Below, one piece after another: positions 1-8,042 of a stretch of DNA of 25,628 nucleotides (its first letter is position 1; every line of letters starts with the position of its first letter). The DNA comes from a virus. Position numbers and translations under genes: made by a program. The stretch covers positions 1 through 25,628 of IMG/VR virus record IMGVR_UViG_3300032156_000070; one strand, 5' to 3'. Below the pieces are notes generated by a model. That model had not been told where the DNA came from, did not search any database, and saw only the letters and a list, made by a program, of their open reading frames with translations.

Positions 1-2131
1 AATCCAATTCTCCTGTTGAAAGTGATCTTCTCTCGATGACCGAAGACCAATCTGCCCGCTTCGTCATTCCAATGTAAAAATGACCTTTTTCTGCAACCCC
101 CTCAACCAAAGCCCAATAAACCGTATCATCCGCAACACCCACCTGTCTCCATATCAAACTTCCACTGGCTCCTAACTTAACTATAGTTGGGATAGTATAA
201 TTCACAGTCAATCCAGCAGCGACAATGTTTCCCTCTGAATCCTTAAAACAATTTTTGAAAATATTACCGTCTCCCAATTCCTCATAAGTCCACGTCACCG
301 TATAGGGACCAATAGCAACCTTTTGAACCGAACCCCCTGCAACCCCTCCATATGATAAAGCTCGTTGACCACCCAGAAATAAACTTCCCTCATCTATAAA
401 TCCTCGATGATATGCCCCAAGAAGAAGACTTTCCCCATATGAGATGCTGGAGCCATCGGATTTTTGAACCGTTTCAATTACCCTAAATCCACCCGTATGT
501 TTTAATATATAAACTTCATCTGTATCACAGATCATCCCATACGGAGAATGGTAAGTATTTTGAAATCTCCATTGCTCCATCCCCGTAGCCTTGTCAACCT
601 TAATCCTTCCAACAACTAACCCATTATTATACGTAGCACAGGCATAAATGTAATTTGAGTCGTGATCTACGTCTTGAATTTGAAATACATTGGATTGGGC
701 AGGATACTTATACTCCCAAACAAGACCAAAATCTGATTTATTTCGCTTTTGCAATACCGCTCTATTGTAACCTCCACCAAAATTAACTGATCCTCCTAAG
801 TAAATGAAATCGCCATCGATCAGACAACAATTCCACCAGTCATTACCACTGGCAGTCGGATGGTATTCTAAAGTTTGCATCACTATTCCATCAGTTATCC
901 GTATTCTCGAAACGGCAGCTGAACAGATCGGATTAACAGGCCCAATGAACCTGCTTCCACAAACATAAAGATAAACCCCATCGGAAGCCATATCATTAGC
1001 ACTGTGAGAAAGGATGGGGTTCCCTGATTTCCATGAATCTCTCTCACCAATTATCTGTGAATATTGCACCTTCACCTCGTTGATTGTGTCAATCCAACTT
1101 TTACGAGAAAAGGTCGGCTCTTCGAGTAATATTGATTCATCTATAACAGGCAGATCAATCGGATCAACATACCTAATTAATTTCGGATGAAACTTGCCAT
1201 CTGAACCAAATCGCAGGATCATATCCACATGGGAATTTATAGCTTCCAAATAATTCTGGGTTGATTGATAGGCATCAAAAAGAACACTTACTCCTCTATA
1301 TTCTAAAAAGAGACTTGCGGCAACCTCAATAAAATCTCCCGAATGAACCCATTCCTCTGGCAAACCTGCCTTTTGAACCAACGTAAACCAGAGAGCATGA
1401 GCAGGATTTACGTCATAGGTTTGAATCTGACTCGTCTCTTCTGAAAATAAAGGAGGTATCTTTTTGACAATAAATGACATCGAGGGCATGCGATTATATT
1501 CGTTCATAAAACAATTATCAAAAAAAGCCCAACAAAGGTGGCGGTGTCCTGTGTTTAAAGTTGGATCGAAAAGAGGATCTCCTGTATATATACTCCCCGC
1601 ACGAAGAGTCCCAGCATTGGTATTTGGCATCTGATCGTCGGTGCCAAAATAAAAGACCATTGTTCCTACGCCTTCGATCTGAATTGTTGCTTCCCCGCCA
1701 GACTCAGGACGGGTCAACTCTCCTGACCAAATAGGGTCTTGATCCCTGAAAACAGTGTATAGAGCGTCTACCGGCCCCATGCAGATACCCAATGCCCATG
1801 AAGCAAAGTATCGCCAGCCACTGATTCCATATTTCCCCTTCGCTATACGATAATAGACAGCATCACTATACTCACTCCCATAAAACATCAACTGACCCGT
1901 GACCTTTGCCGTCCCCAGAACATCATAGATTGGAAGACCAATTTGGTTGGTCATAACCTGAAGCTGCTGTTGAGCAGGTGCTCCGGGTTGTTTGACATCA
2001 GGCTTCACAGGATCAATGTAGCCACCTATGTTGTAACCGAGGATGGCACCATAGATAGCACCATACCAACCACCAATGAGAAATCCTACAACTGCACCAA
2101 GTATTGCGCCAACCCACTGTCCCGTGCTCAT
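1..2131 (-). CDS. J-like tail tip / central hub protein with C-terminal beta-propeller-like region (3' end cut off)
   Basis: An uninterrupted minus-strand frame starts at ATG 2131-2129, overlapping the NlpC gene stop as ATGA, and runs 710 codons to the window edge. Residues 8-38 form a glycine-zipper hydrophobic segment, as in many tail-hub proteins. Residues about 60-160 contain a GLPIYDVLGTAKVTG-type segment seen at the start of J/megatron-like proteins. Residues about 238-360 (NPAHALWFTLVQKAG, then a QSTQNYLEAI stretch and a GKFHPKLIR strand) resemble the gp27-like hub domain. From about residue 376 onward there are at least six units of roughly 45-50 aa, each with a [D/E]xxxIYxxG-like strand and often a terminal tryptophan strand (VWEYKY, EQWRFQ, VTWTYE, LIWRQV), suggesting a beta-propeller. 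Position after hub and peptidase matches lambda J or GTA gene 15. It probably forms the tail tip and contacts the receptor. Hub role is fairly secure; the propeller is inferred from pattern. Confidence 0.85.
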   Translation of the reverse strand, partial: MSTGQWVGAILGAVVGFLIGGWYGAIYGAILGYNIGGYIDPVKPDVKQPGAPAQQQLQVMTNQIGLPIYDVLGTAKVTGQLMFYGSEYSDAVYYRIAKGKYGISGWRYFASWALGICMGPVDALYTVFRDQDPIWSGELTRPESGGEATIQIEGVGTMVFYFGTDDQMPNTNAGTLRAGSIYTGDPLFDPTLNTGHRHLCWAFFDNCFMNEYNRMPSMSFIVKKIPPLFSEETSQIQTYDVNPAHALWFTLVQKAGLPEEWVHSGDFIEVAASLFLEYRGVSVLFDAYQSTQNYLEAINSHVDMILRFGSDGKFHPKLIRYVDPIDLPVIDESILLEEPTFSRKSWIDTINEVKVQYSQIIGERDSWKSGNPILSHSANDMASDGVYLYVCGSRFIGPVNPICSAAVSRIRITDGIVMQTLEYHPTASGNDWWNCCLIDGDFIYLGGSVNFGGGYNRAVLQKRNKSDFGLVWEYKYPAQSNVFQIQDVDHDSNYIYACATYNNGLVVGRIKVDKATGMEQWRFQNTYHSPYGMICDTDEVYILKHTGGFRVIETVQKSDGSSISYGESLLLGAYHRGFIDEGSLFLGGQRALSYGGVAGGSVQKVAIGPYTVTWTYEELGDGNIFKNCFKDSEGNIVAAGLTVNYTIPTIVKLGASGSLIWRQVGVADDTVYWALVEGVAEKGHFYIGMTKRADWSSVIERRSLSTGELD

Positions 2132-2583
2132 TTAAATATCCTATAAGCAAATCGCATTCGTTTTTTTAGACTTTTTTCATGTGCAGAAGTTCTACATACT
2201 CCAACCCCTTCAAGGGAACGATAGATATATCCATCAAAGAATATCCCCATATGTGAAGAGGCTTTCCCGAAGTGCAACAGGATGATATCGCCATTAAAGA
2301 AATGATCCAATCCTATCCTCTCGCACCGAAGTTCCTTTTCCACCTGCTCCTTTACCAGCTCCCTCGTAGTATGAAAATGCCAATCCTTGGGATAATCCGG
2401 CATCAAATTCTTTCTCCATTGTATAATCCCAAGTTCCTCAAGCACCCTTGCAACAAAATAAGAACAATCACATCCCATGCCCTTAACTCCGCACTGATGG
2501 CGAAACGGAGTTCCCATCCACTCATTAAGAATACGTTTGAGCTCTATCTGTTTCTCTTCATCCTCAAAAAAATATTCCATCAT
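2128..2583 (-). CDS. NlpC/P60-family tail-tip peptidase
   Basis: This 151-aa protein is a compact NlpC/P60 cysteine peptidase. The catalytic cysteine is Cys40 in the GCDCSYFV motif, preceded by GTPFRHQC. The catalytic histidine is His111 in SSHMGIF, and NGDIILLHFG at 97-106 is the usual strand before it. These enzymes cleave peptide crosslinks in murein, and the tail-tip version helps DNA pass through the cell wall. It corresponds to the peptidase part of lambda K and to GTA gene 14. It lies between hub and J-like genes, and both junctions are ATGA overlaps (2580-2583 and 2128-2131). Two ATG codons are tandem at the start; the first overlaps the upstream stop and was chosen. The JAB/MPN domain found in lambda K is absent. 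Confidence 0.92.
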   Translation of the reverse strand: MMEYFFEDEEKQIELKRILNEWMGTPFRHQCGVKGMGCDCSYFVARVLEELGIIQWRKNLMPDYPKDWHFHTTRELVKEQVEKELRCERIGLDHFFNGDIILLHFGKASSHMGIFFDGYIYRSLEGVGVCRTSAHEKSLKKRMRFAYRIFK

Positions 2584-3428
2584 GTCCTCAATGCAGGGTT
2601 TTCTATCGGGATATATGGGAACCCCAGAAAGTTAAGGATATTATCAAACGTACCCCTACATGTTTCCTTTCTTCCATCACAGCCAGGATAAGCGTTCACG
2701 GTATCGCCATCTTCTAAATATATCATTCGATAGGACATGGTTATTGTGTTGCCCGAATGAGCCACGATAGTTCGTTTTTCATTTTTAAATGGAAATTCAA
2801 CCACCCCCCCGATGAAATAACCATCCGATTTAGTTGCAAAGATTGCGGCGGTCAGTATAGTTTTTGTGGCGTTCAATGTTATATCAAGGGCTTCAGTCTT
2901 ATAATCCTCTTTGCTGCAAGCGCCCACGGGGTTATCACATTTTGAGTCAAACACCTGCCAGTTGCAGGTGATCTGGTATCTCTCCTTCGGGATAGGCATC
3001 TTCAGAAAATGCTCAAATCCCACACACTCCACATCGGCCTGAATCCCCTTGAATGCCACACCTTTAATCTGGCCAAGAAAAACTACATCAGCTTCGAGGG
3101 GAGATTGATCCCTGTGAAGTTTCATGATCTTGACCCAATATATTTCCACTGGATTCATGGCGATAAATTCCATAACGGGGTCTTCCACGAAGGCTGCCTG
3201 GATGGTGCATTTGGTAACGTCAAGTTGTGAATCATAACGAATCAACGATCGTTTTAAAGTTGCAGGAAGATATTTATCATTAACAGGCCCAGGGAAAATC
3301 ACGGCCACATCCCCGCTCGTATAAAATCTCTCATTGCTCCCATCTGGCCGCCAGATATGATAAAGCTCTACGGGTTTACGCTTCGTGGCTTCTTCTTGAG
3401 CTACATAGTCAGAGGAAACATCTTTCAT
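2580..3428 (-). CDS. Tail hub protein, DUF2163/phage BR0599 family (lambda gpL / GTA gp13-like)
   Basis: A 282-aa protein. The N-terminal half (about 18-145) has the beta-rich pattern of DUF2163, including VELYHIWRPDG and YLPATLKRSLIRYDS. The C-terminal part is BR0599-like and ends with GCDGRKETCRGTF (249-261) and NFLGFPYIPIENPALR (266-281), the family's signature. Cysteines at 155, 164, 171, 250 and 257 are candidates for metal binding. Lambda gpL, in the equivalent place, binds an iron-sulfur cluster through C-terminal cysteines; that this protein does so is inference. It likely caps the tail tube and joins the distal tail protein to the J-like protein. Its start overlaps the previous stop as TAATG at 3428, so translation is probably coupled. 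Confidence 0.92.
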   Translation of the reverse strand: MKDVSSDYVAQEEATKRKPVELYHIWRPDGSNERFYTSGDVAVIFPGPVNDKYLPATLKRSLIRYDSQLDVTKCTIQAAFVEDPVMEFIAMNPVEIYWVKIMKLHRDQSPLEADVVFLGQIKGVAFKGIQADVECVGFEHFLKMPIPKERYQITCNWQVFDSKCDNPVGACSKEDYKTEALDITLNATKTILTAAIFATKSDGYFIGGVVEFPFKNEKRTIVAHSGNTITMSYRMIYLEDGDTVNAYPGCDGRKETCRGTFDNILNFLGFPYIPIENPALRT

Positions 3429-4633
3429 TAGGTACTTTCCTCTTCAATTGGCATTGGCTCTTGTAGAAGAGAAAGGAAACGAAGAGTTGTAAAACCCATC
3501 TCGATTAAAGAATAATTCATCTTCATCTCAATCTCATCCATATCAAATCGCCCCAACAACAAAAACGATACTATAATTTTATTTGGACTATTTGAAGCTA
3601 TTCCAAGAGCACTATCAATTGTTATTGTATTTCCACTGGCCCCAACTATTTCACGACATATCAATGTATCATCTGGCCATTGAAACACAACATAATGAGA
3701 AGCTTTTTTCCCACTCCAATAGGTTGGATATTCAATAGGTTCAACAGTAAACGTTACATCATCAGAGTCAAATGGCTCAGAAATAACAATATCCCTTTGA
3801 TGGGTTGGAAGCCAAAACTCACCCCATCTACCTTTATGATAATCAAAAAAATCAAGACATTGATTAACCATCTCTCTACCAATTATAACATATTCCCCTT
3901 CTAATGGGAGAATCGTCTCATCATAATGAGTAAACTTATAAGATTTTCCCAAAAAACTAAGATGGGAATATGGATGATAAAGAATCTGTTTTAATTGATT
4001 GTGTCTTGGTTTAAAATGAAATATTGGTAAACCCAAATAAACATCAAAATCATCTATATTTGGAACATGTCGTTCAATATCCTCATCAAACTCCTCATAA
4101 GAGGTTATTGCAATTCCACCACGAGCAGGATCAAGCAAATCTATCTCTTGTTGTGGTTCTATTCTTGATTTTAATAGAGGGTAAACCTTAGTTCCAACGG
4201 GCCAAGTGGAGCTCAAATTGGTAACAAGTGTTATTTGAGTTTCTGTAAAACTGTCAATCTCCCCAACCTCAAATGAGGTTATTGATTGAAATAATATACA
4301 TAATGATCCAACCTCAAAATTTCTATACAACGTTGATCCAACATTGAGAATCTTTAGCCCACTGGACGCTTGGGATATCAATGTGGTTTTATCTTGCCAA
4401 AAAGGAATGCCCCATGTCAAATGGAGACTTTTAAAAAGAATTCGTTTTAGATAATTCAATTCATCATAGGTTTTTGCAAAATATTTAGCAGTGATAGACC
4501 TTCGAGGCCAAGTGATAAGAGATGATCTCTGTTCTGTTCCATCCAAACCAGTTTGGATAGAAGTCCACCAACGCTTTTTGAATTGGAATGAGTTTTTCGT
4601 TGGCTCAAGTAAAAAATATTCATCTACCGTCAT
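3428..4633 (-). CDS. Distal-tail-like protein (401 aa)
   Basis: This protein occupies the distal-tail slot between tape measure and hub. The N-terminal region has a TEQRSSLITWPRR motif (33-45) and WGIPFW (74-79), a pattern I associate with tail proteins of siphophages. A second similar element, GRWGEFWLP (268-276), lies in the C-terminal half, so the protein may be an internal duplication of a distal-tail beta-sandwich. The C-terminal GRFDMDEIEM segment (about 363-372) resembles the 'R(F)xxDEIxL' ending of GTA gp12-like distal tail proteins. It is larger than the roughly 200-aa GTA gp12. The start overlaps the tape-measure stop as ATGA (4630-4633). The role in linking tail tube and hub is inferred mainly from position. 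Confidence 0.8.
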   Translation of the reverse strand: MTVDEYFLLEPTKNSFQFKKRWWTSIQTGLDGTEQRSSLITWPRRSITAKYFAKTYDELNYLKRILFKSLHLTWGIPFWQDKTTLISQASSGLKILNVGSTLYRNFEVGSLCILFQSITSFEVGEIDSFTETQITLVTNLSSTWPVGTKVYPLLKSRIEPQQEIDLLDPARGGIAITSYEEFDEDIERHVPNIDDFDVYLGLPIFHFKPRHNQLKQILYHPYSHLSFLGKSYKFTHYDETILPLEGEYVIIGREMVNQCLDFFDYHKGRWGEFWLPTHQRDIVISEPFDSDDVTFTVEPIEYPTYWSGKKASHYVVFQWPDDTLICREIVGASGNTITIDSALGIASNSPNKIIVSFLLLGRFDMDEIEMKMNYSLIEMGFTTLRFLSLLQEPMPIEEEST

Positions 4634-7600
4634 TTTAACATTCTCGAAACTTTTCCAGCATTAGACCCTATCACATTGATAATTGAATTTTGGCCCGCAG
4701 CCGAAGCTGCCCATTGGTCCATCTGACTTGGGTCAATGACATTAATTATGTTAATAGGTGTGCTTTCTTTTTCGGATTTTTCTCCAAGTTTAGATTGGGG
4801 AGTAACAAGTTCAGGTTCTGTTTCCCCAAATGAATATCTCTTCCCACTCTTACCAACCCCCCAAATAGGCTCAGTAATCATTCCACCGTGTTGATATCTA
4901 CCCATAGTCCCACCAAGTGAAAATCCATAATCCCCCGCAGTTGAAGGCCCGGCAGCATAGTCAATGCCGGTTGCAACCGTCCCTGCCCCACCAAAAAGAC
5001 CTCCGGCTAAACCAAGGACATTCATAACTATGCCACCCCAGTTCGTCTTTTGCTTTTGTTGGCCTCCTCCTTCTCCATACCCCAAGGCTTTAAGAATTTC
5101 CATTTTAATAATAAGCAAACCAATATCCGTAATCATGTCCATGATACTGGCTCCAAAATCATCAGCCAGTTGCTTAAACGCATCTCCTATAGACATTGTA
5201 TGATTCCTTACATTATCTAAAAATTTATTAATTTCACTTCCTGCCGCATTCACCGCACCAGGAAGTATATTTTCATATGAATCGGCCAATTGGTTGGTTA
5301 AATCAATAACACCCCTTTGTGCACCTATGTCCACAAGTTCACCAACGTCTAAGTTTTTCCTTGCCTCAGCTATACGAACCAATTGATCATAATAAGTATT
5401 TATAGCTGATAGGGCTTCTTTATTTAGAGCATTATTGGCTTGTAATACACTCCTTTCGTTTTCTAATAATTCAATTTCTTTATTTTTCATCTCAACATAA
5501 CTGCCCTGTAATGTAATTGATTCTTTTTGCCACCCCAACACTTCCTTTTGTTTACCCAATCCCCGTAACTGGTCTTGCAACTCTTTATTTTTCTTCAGAT
5601 ATTCTGCAAGCCGATTAAATTCATCATCTGACAACTTACCAATATCTTTCTCCACTCTGTAGCGCATTAATTGGATGTTTAAAATCTCTTGCAAAGCCTT
5701 ATTCTGTCCCTCTATGTTTCCAGTCATTTCTGCATATTGGGAGGCAGCTTGGGCAAGCAGATTAGAGCCATATGTCTCCATTTCTATCTTCTTTATAGCT
5801 GAATCAATTTCCCATTGTTTGGTTTTAAGGTCAATAATTCCTTGTAAATAAGGGTTCTTCTCTTGGGCAACTCTCAAAGAGGCAATCTCATCTTCTAAAA
5901 TTAATTTAGAAATTCGTTGGTATTCCTTGGCACTACCAGTGGCTTCAGCTACCCCCAATCCGGCTGTATAAAGAGGTTGACGTTGCTGGATTGCGGAGGT
6001 GATTTTAAATTGTTCCTGCTCCTTATTAGATAGACGAATTATTGCAAATATTTTCTGCCAAAGGTCTTGTTGTTTTGATAAATCTTTTGTTCTTTCAATT
6101 TGGATTTTTAAGCTGTCCACTTCAATATTAGTAAGACCTTGCATGGCTTGGACTTGACCTTCTATATCACCTGTAATCTTAGCATAAGTCTGTCCAATTC
6201 CAATTATGTCTTTTTTCCTTTCCAATTCTGCCAACTTTTTAGCCCTATCAATCTCAACTGTAGAAAGGGCAGTTTGGGCATCCATTTGTCTTTTCAATTC
6301 TGGAGTCAATTGTTGAGTAAGATGTAATTTCTCTTGGGACAAACGATTGGATTCAACAATAGTCTTTTTTTGTAACTCATATTGATCGGTGGCTTGGGCT
6401 ATTTGTTGAACTATTTTTAGTGGTGCTTCTGTCTCTTCAATCTGAGCAACCCGAAGCCGGACAGCTAAAAGTTTTGTAAATGCTTCCAATGTTTCTTGAC
6501 CTGAATCGCTTAACTTATTATATTCCACAACTGTTTTGATTGCTGCTTGTAATTGTTTCCCTGATAAAGTCTCCAAATCAATGTTGATGCCCTTAATTTT
6601 AGCATCCTCTGTAAGACGTTCCTTTAACTTATCATTAATATAACCAATCTCAGACGCAGTTTTAAATAGATATTCATATTCATCTGAGGTTAATTCCCTT
6701 GCCCTCACAACATAATTTTGATACTCTTTAAGATGACCCTTCATGGCCTCATCGAAAGAATCTAATGATTGTTTAGCCTTATTACTTCCAGAAACAAATT
6801 CATTAAACTCTTTCAAAACATTAGCCCCAATCGTAAACCAACTTTTACCACTAACCTTCTCTTCTATCCACTTTGGAGCAGTTCCAGGAGCCATTGTAGG
6901 TGCTCTCCATGGAGCTATTGATGGCGTAGCCGTGGTTGTCCCCTCTTTTGGTAATAGGCTTTTTACCGCTTGGGCTGAGATAGAGATTGACCGCCAAGCC
7001 TCCACCAAAAGATCAACAGGCCCACGAAGTTGATCAATAATAACTAATATGTCTTTGAATGTTTCGTAAAGACTTTGGATTACATATCCAACCCTTTTTA
7101 ATGAATCAACAAACTCTGGATTAAGCTCAGCCTCTCCAGTCTCTTCATTGAATTTAATCATTGTATTCATCAGTGCTTGGGCTTCCCGTTTGGCAAATTT
7201 AAACAAATCTTCAAAACCCGCTCCTAATACAATTTTTGATGCGTCTTTAAGATTGGACATCACTCCAGCCCAAGTCTTTTGACTTTCCACACCAGCTACA
7301 GTGAAGGATTTTAACCTCCCCATAATATATTCAAACAAAGCCCCCGCATTACCTTGGAATCGCCTAATATCTTCATTAGTGATTCCCAAAGCCGTAGCAA
7401 TTAATGTCTGTCTTGGGCTGATAGTCCCTCTCAGCATACTTCTGGTCTCTTCAGCCAACATATCCAGATTAAGACCTAATGCTCCAGCTGCTTGAACCAT
7501 CGCCGTAGTAAACTGGCGAACTTGTCCAACATCAAACCCCTTAGCCAAGGCTGGGGCAAGGGTTTGCTGGAAGGCTTTAACCAACTGGTCAAACGTGGCA

Positions 7601-8040
7601 ATAGTTTTTAAATTATCCAACTGTAACTGTTTAACAAGTTTGCCCGACATGTGTTGAGCAACTATCAATTTGTCATATCCCTCAACAGAACCCCCTATGG
7701 AATTGGTAAATTCCCCTTGAGCCATAAGAATAGAAGCAATACCAATTCTGGAAGTTTCAATCTGGGAATTAAATTCCATAGCAGAGGAAATGGCTGCCGA
7801 AGGAATTTGCATAGCCTTGGTTAAAACCCACATACCAAGAAAAGCAGCAGTCGTTCGTTGTAAACGCTCAACGGTTCGTTCAAATTGGGTTAATTCATGC
7901 TTGGCCTGTCTCGCTCCCTGAGCAACTTTCTCCCCCATTTGGGTTCCAGCTTGCCCAACACCTTGAACCGCTGCAGCAACTTTCTTAACAACAGCGGTTC
8001 CATCATCACGAACAACGAGAGTATAAGTTAGGTCTGCCAT
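4630..8040 (-). CDS. Tape measure protein
   Basis: This 1136-aa protein has the composition and position of a tape measure, directly after the tail chaperone. The N-terminus (about 45-115) is helical and crosses into a hydrophobic region. Residues 363-395 are a low-complexity Thr/Pro/Ala linker. Residues about 540-890 are long charged helices forming roughly five copies of a 73-79-residue unit; the clearest pair is TGDIEGQVQAMQ (623-634) and TGNIEGQNKALQ (773-784). Residues 905-985 resemble the C-terminal domain of lambda-family tape measures. The end has GGMITEPIW and GETEPELVTP (1052-1081), matching the usual GG-I-P...GE-GPE-V-P signature. It sets tail length and is released during DNA entry. 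At 0.15 nm per helical residue the upper limit is about 170 nm. ATG 8040 follows a GAGG and lies two bases after the -1 frame stop of the chaperone fusion. Confidence 0.95.
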   Translation of the reverse strand: MADLTYTLVVRDDGTAVVKKVAAAVQGVGQAGTQMGEKVAQGARQAKHELTQFERTVERLQRTTAAFLGMWVLTKAMQIPSAAISSAMEFNSQIETSRIGIASILMAQGEFTNSIGGSVEGYDKLIVAQHMSGKLVKQLQLDNLKTIATFDQLVKAFQQTLAPALAKGFDVGQVRQFTTAMVQAAGALGLNLDMLAEETRSMLRGTISPRQTLIATALGITNEDIRRFQGNAGALFEYIMGRLKSFTVAGVESQKTWAGVMSNLKDASKIVLGAGFEDLFKFAKREAQALMNTMIKFNEETGEAELNPEFVDSLKRVGYVIQSLYETFKDILVIIDQLRGPVDLLVEAWRSISISAQAVKSLLPKEGTTTATPSIAPWRAPTMAPGTAPKWIEEKVSGKSWFTIGANVLKEFNEFVSGSNKAKQSLDSFDEAMKGHLKEYQNYVVRARELTSDEYEYLFKTASEIGYINDKLKERLTEDAKIKGINIDLETLSGKQLQAAIKTVVEYNKLSDSGQETLEAFTKLLAVRLRVAQIEETEAPLKIVQQIAQATDQYELQKKTIVESNRLSQEKLHLTQQLTPELKRQMDAQTALSTVEIDRAKKLAELERKKDIIGIGQTYAKITGDIEGQVQAMQGLTNIEVDSLKIQIERTKDLSKQQDLWQKIFAIIRLSNKEQEQFKITSAIQQRQPLYTAGLGVAEATGSAKEYQRISKLILEDEIASLRVAQEKNPYLQGIIDLKTKQWEIDSAIKKIEMETYGSNLLAQAASQYAEMTGNIEGQNKALQEILNIQLMRYRVEKDIGKLSDDEFNRLAEYLKKNKELQDQLRGLGKQKEVLGWQKESITLQGSYVEMKNKEIELLENERSVLQANNALNKEALSAINTYYDQLVRIAEARKNLDVGELVDIGAQRGVIDLTNQLADSYENILPGAVNAAGSEINKFLDNVRNHTMSIGDAFKQLADDFGASIMDMITDIGLLIIKMEILKALGYGEGGGQQKQKTNWGGIVMNVLGLAGGLFGGAGTVATGIDYAAGPSTAGDYGFSLGGTMGRYQHGGMITEPIWGVGKSGKRYSFGETEPELVTPQSKLGEKSEKESTPINIINVIDPSQMDQWAASAAGQNSIINVIGSNAGKVSRMLK

Positions 8041-8042
8041 TG

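Noticed and set aside
6743-7033. Plus-strand frame of 96 codons within the tape measure
   Set aside because: Fully antisense to a well-supported gene; composition mirrors the tape-measure codons.
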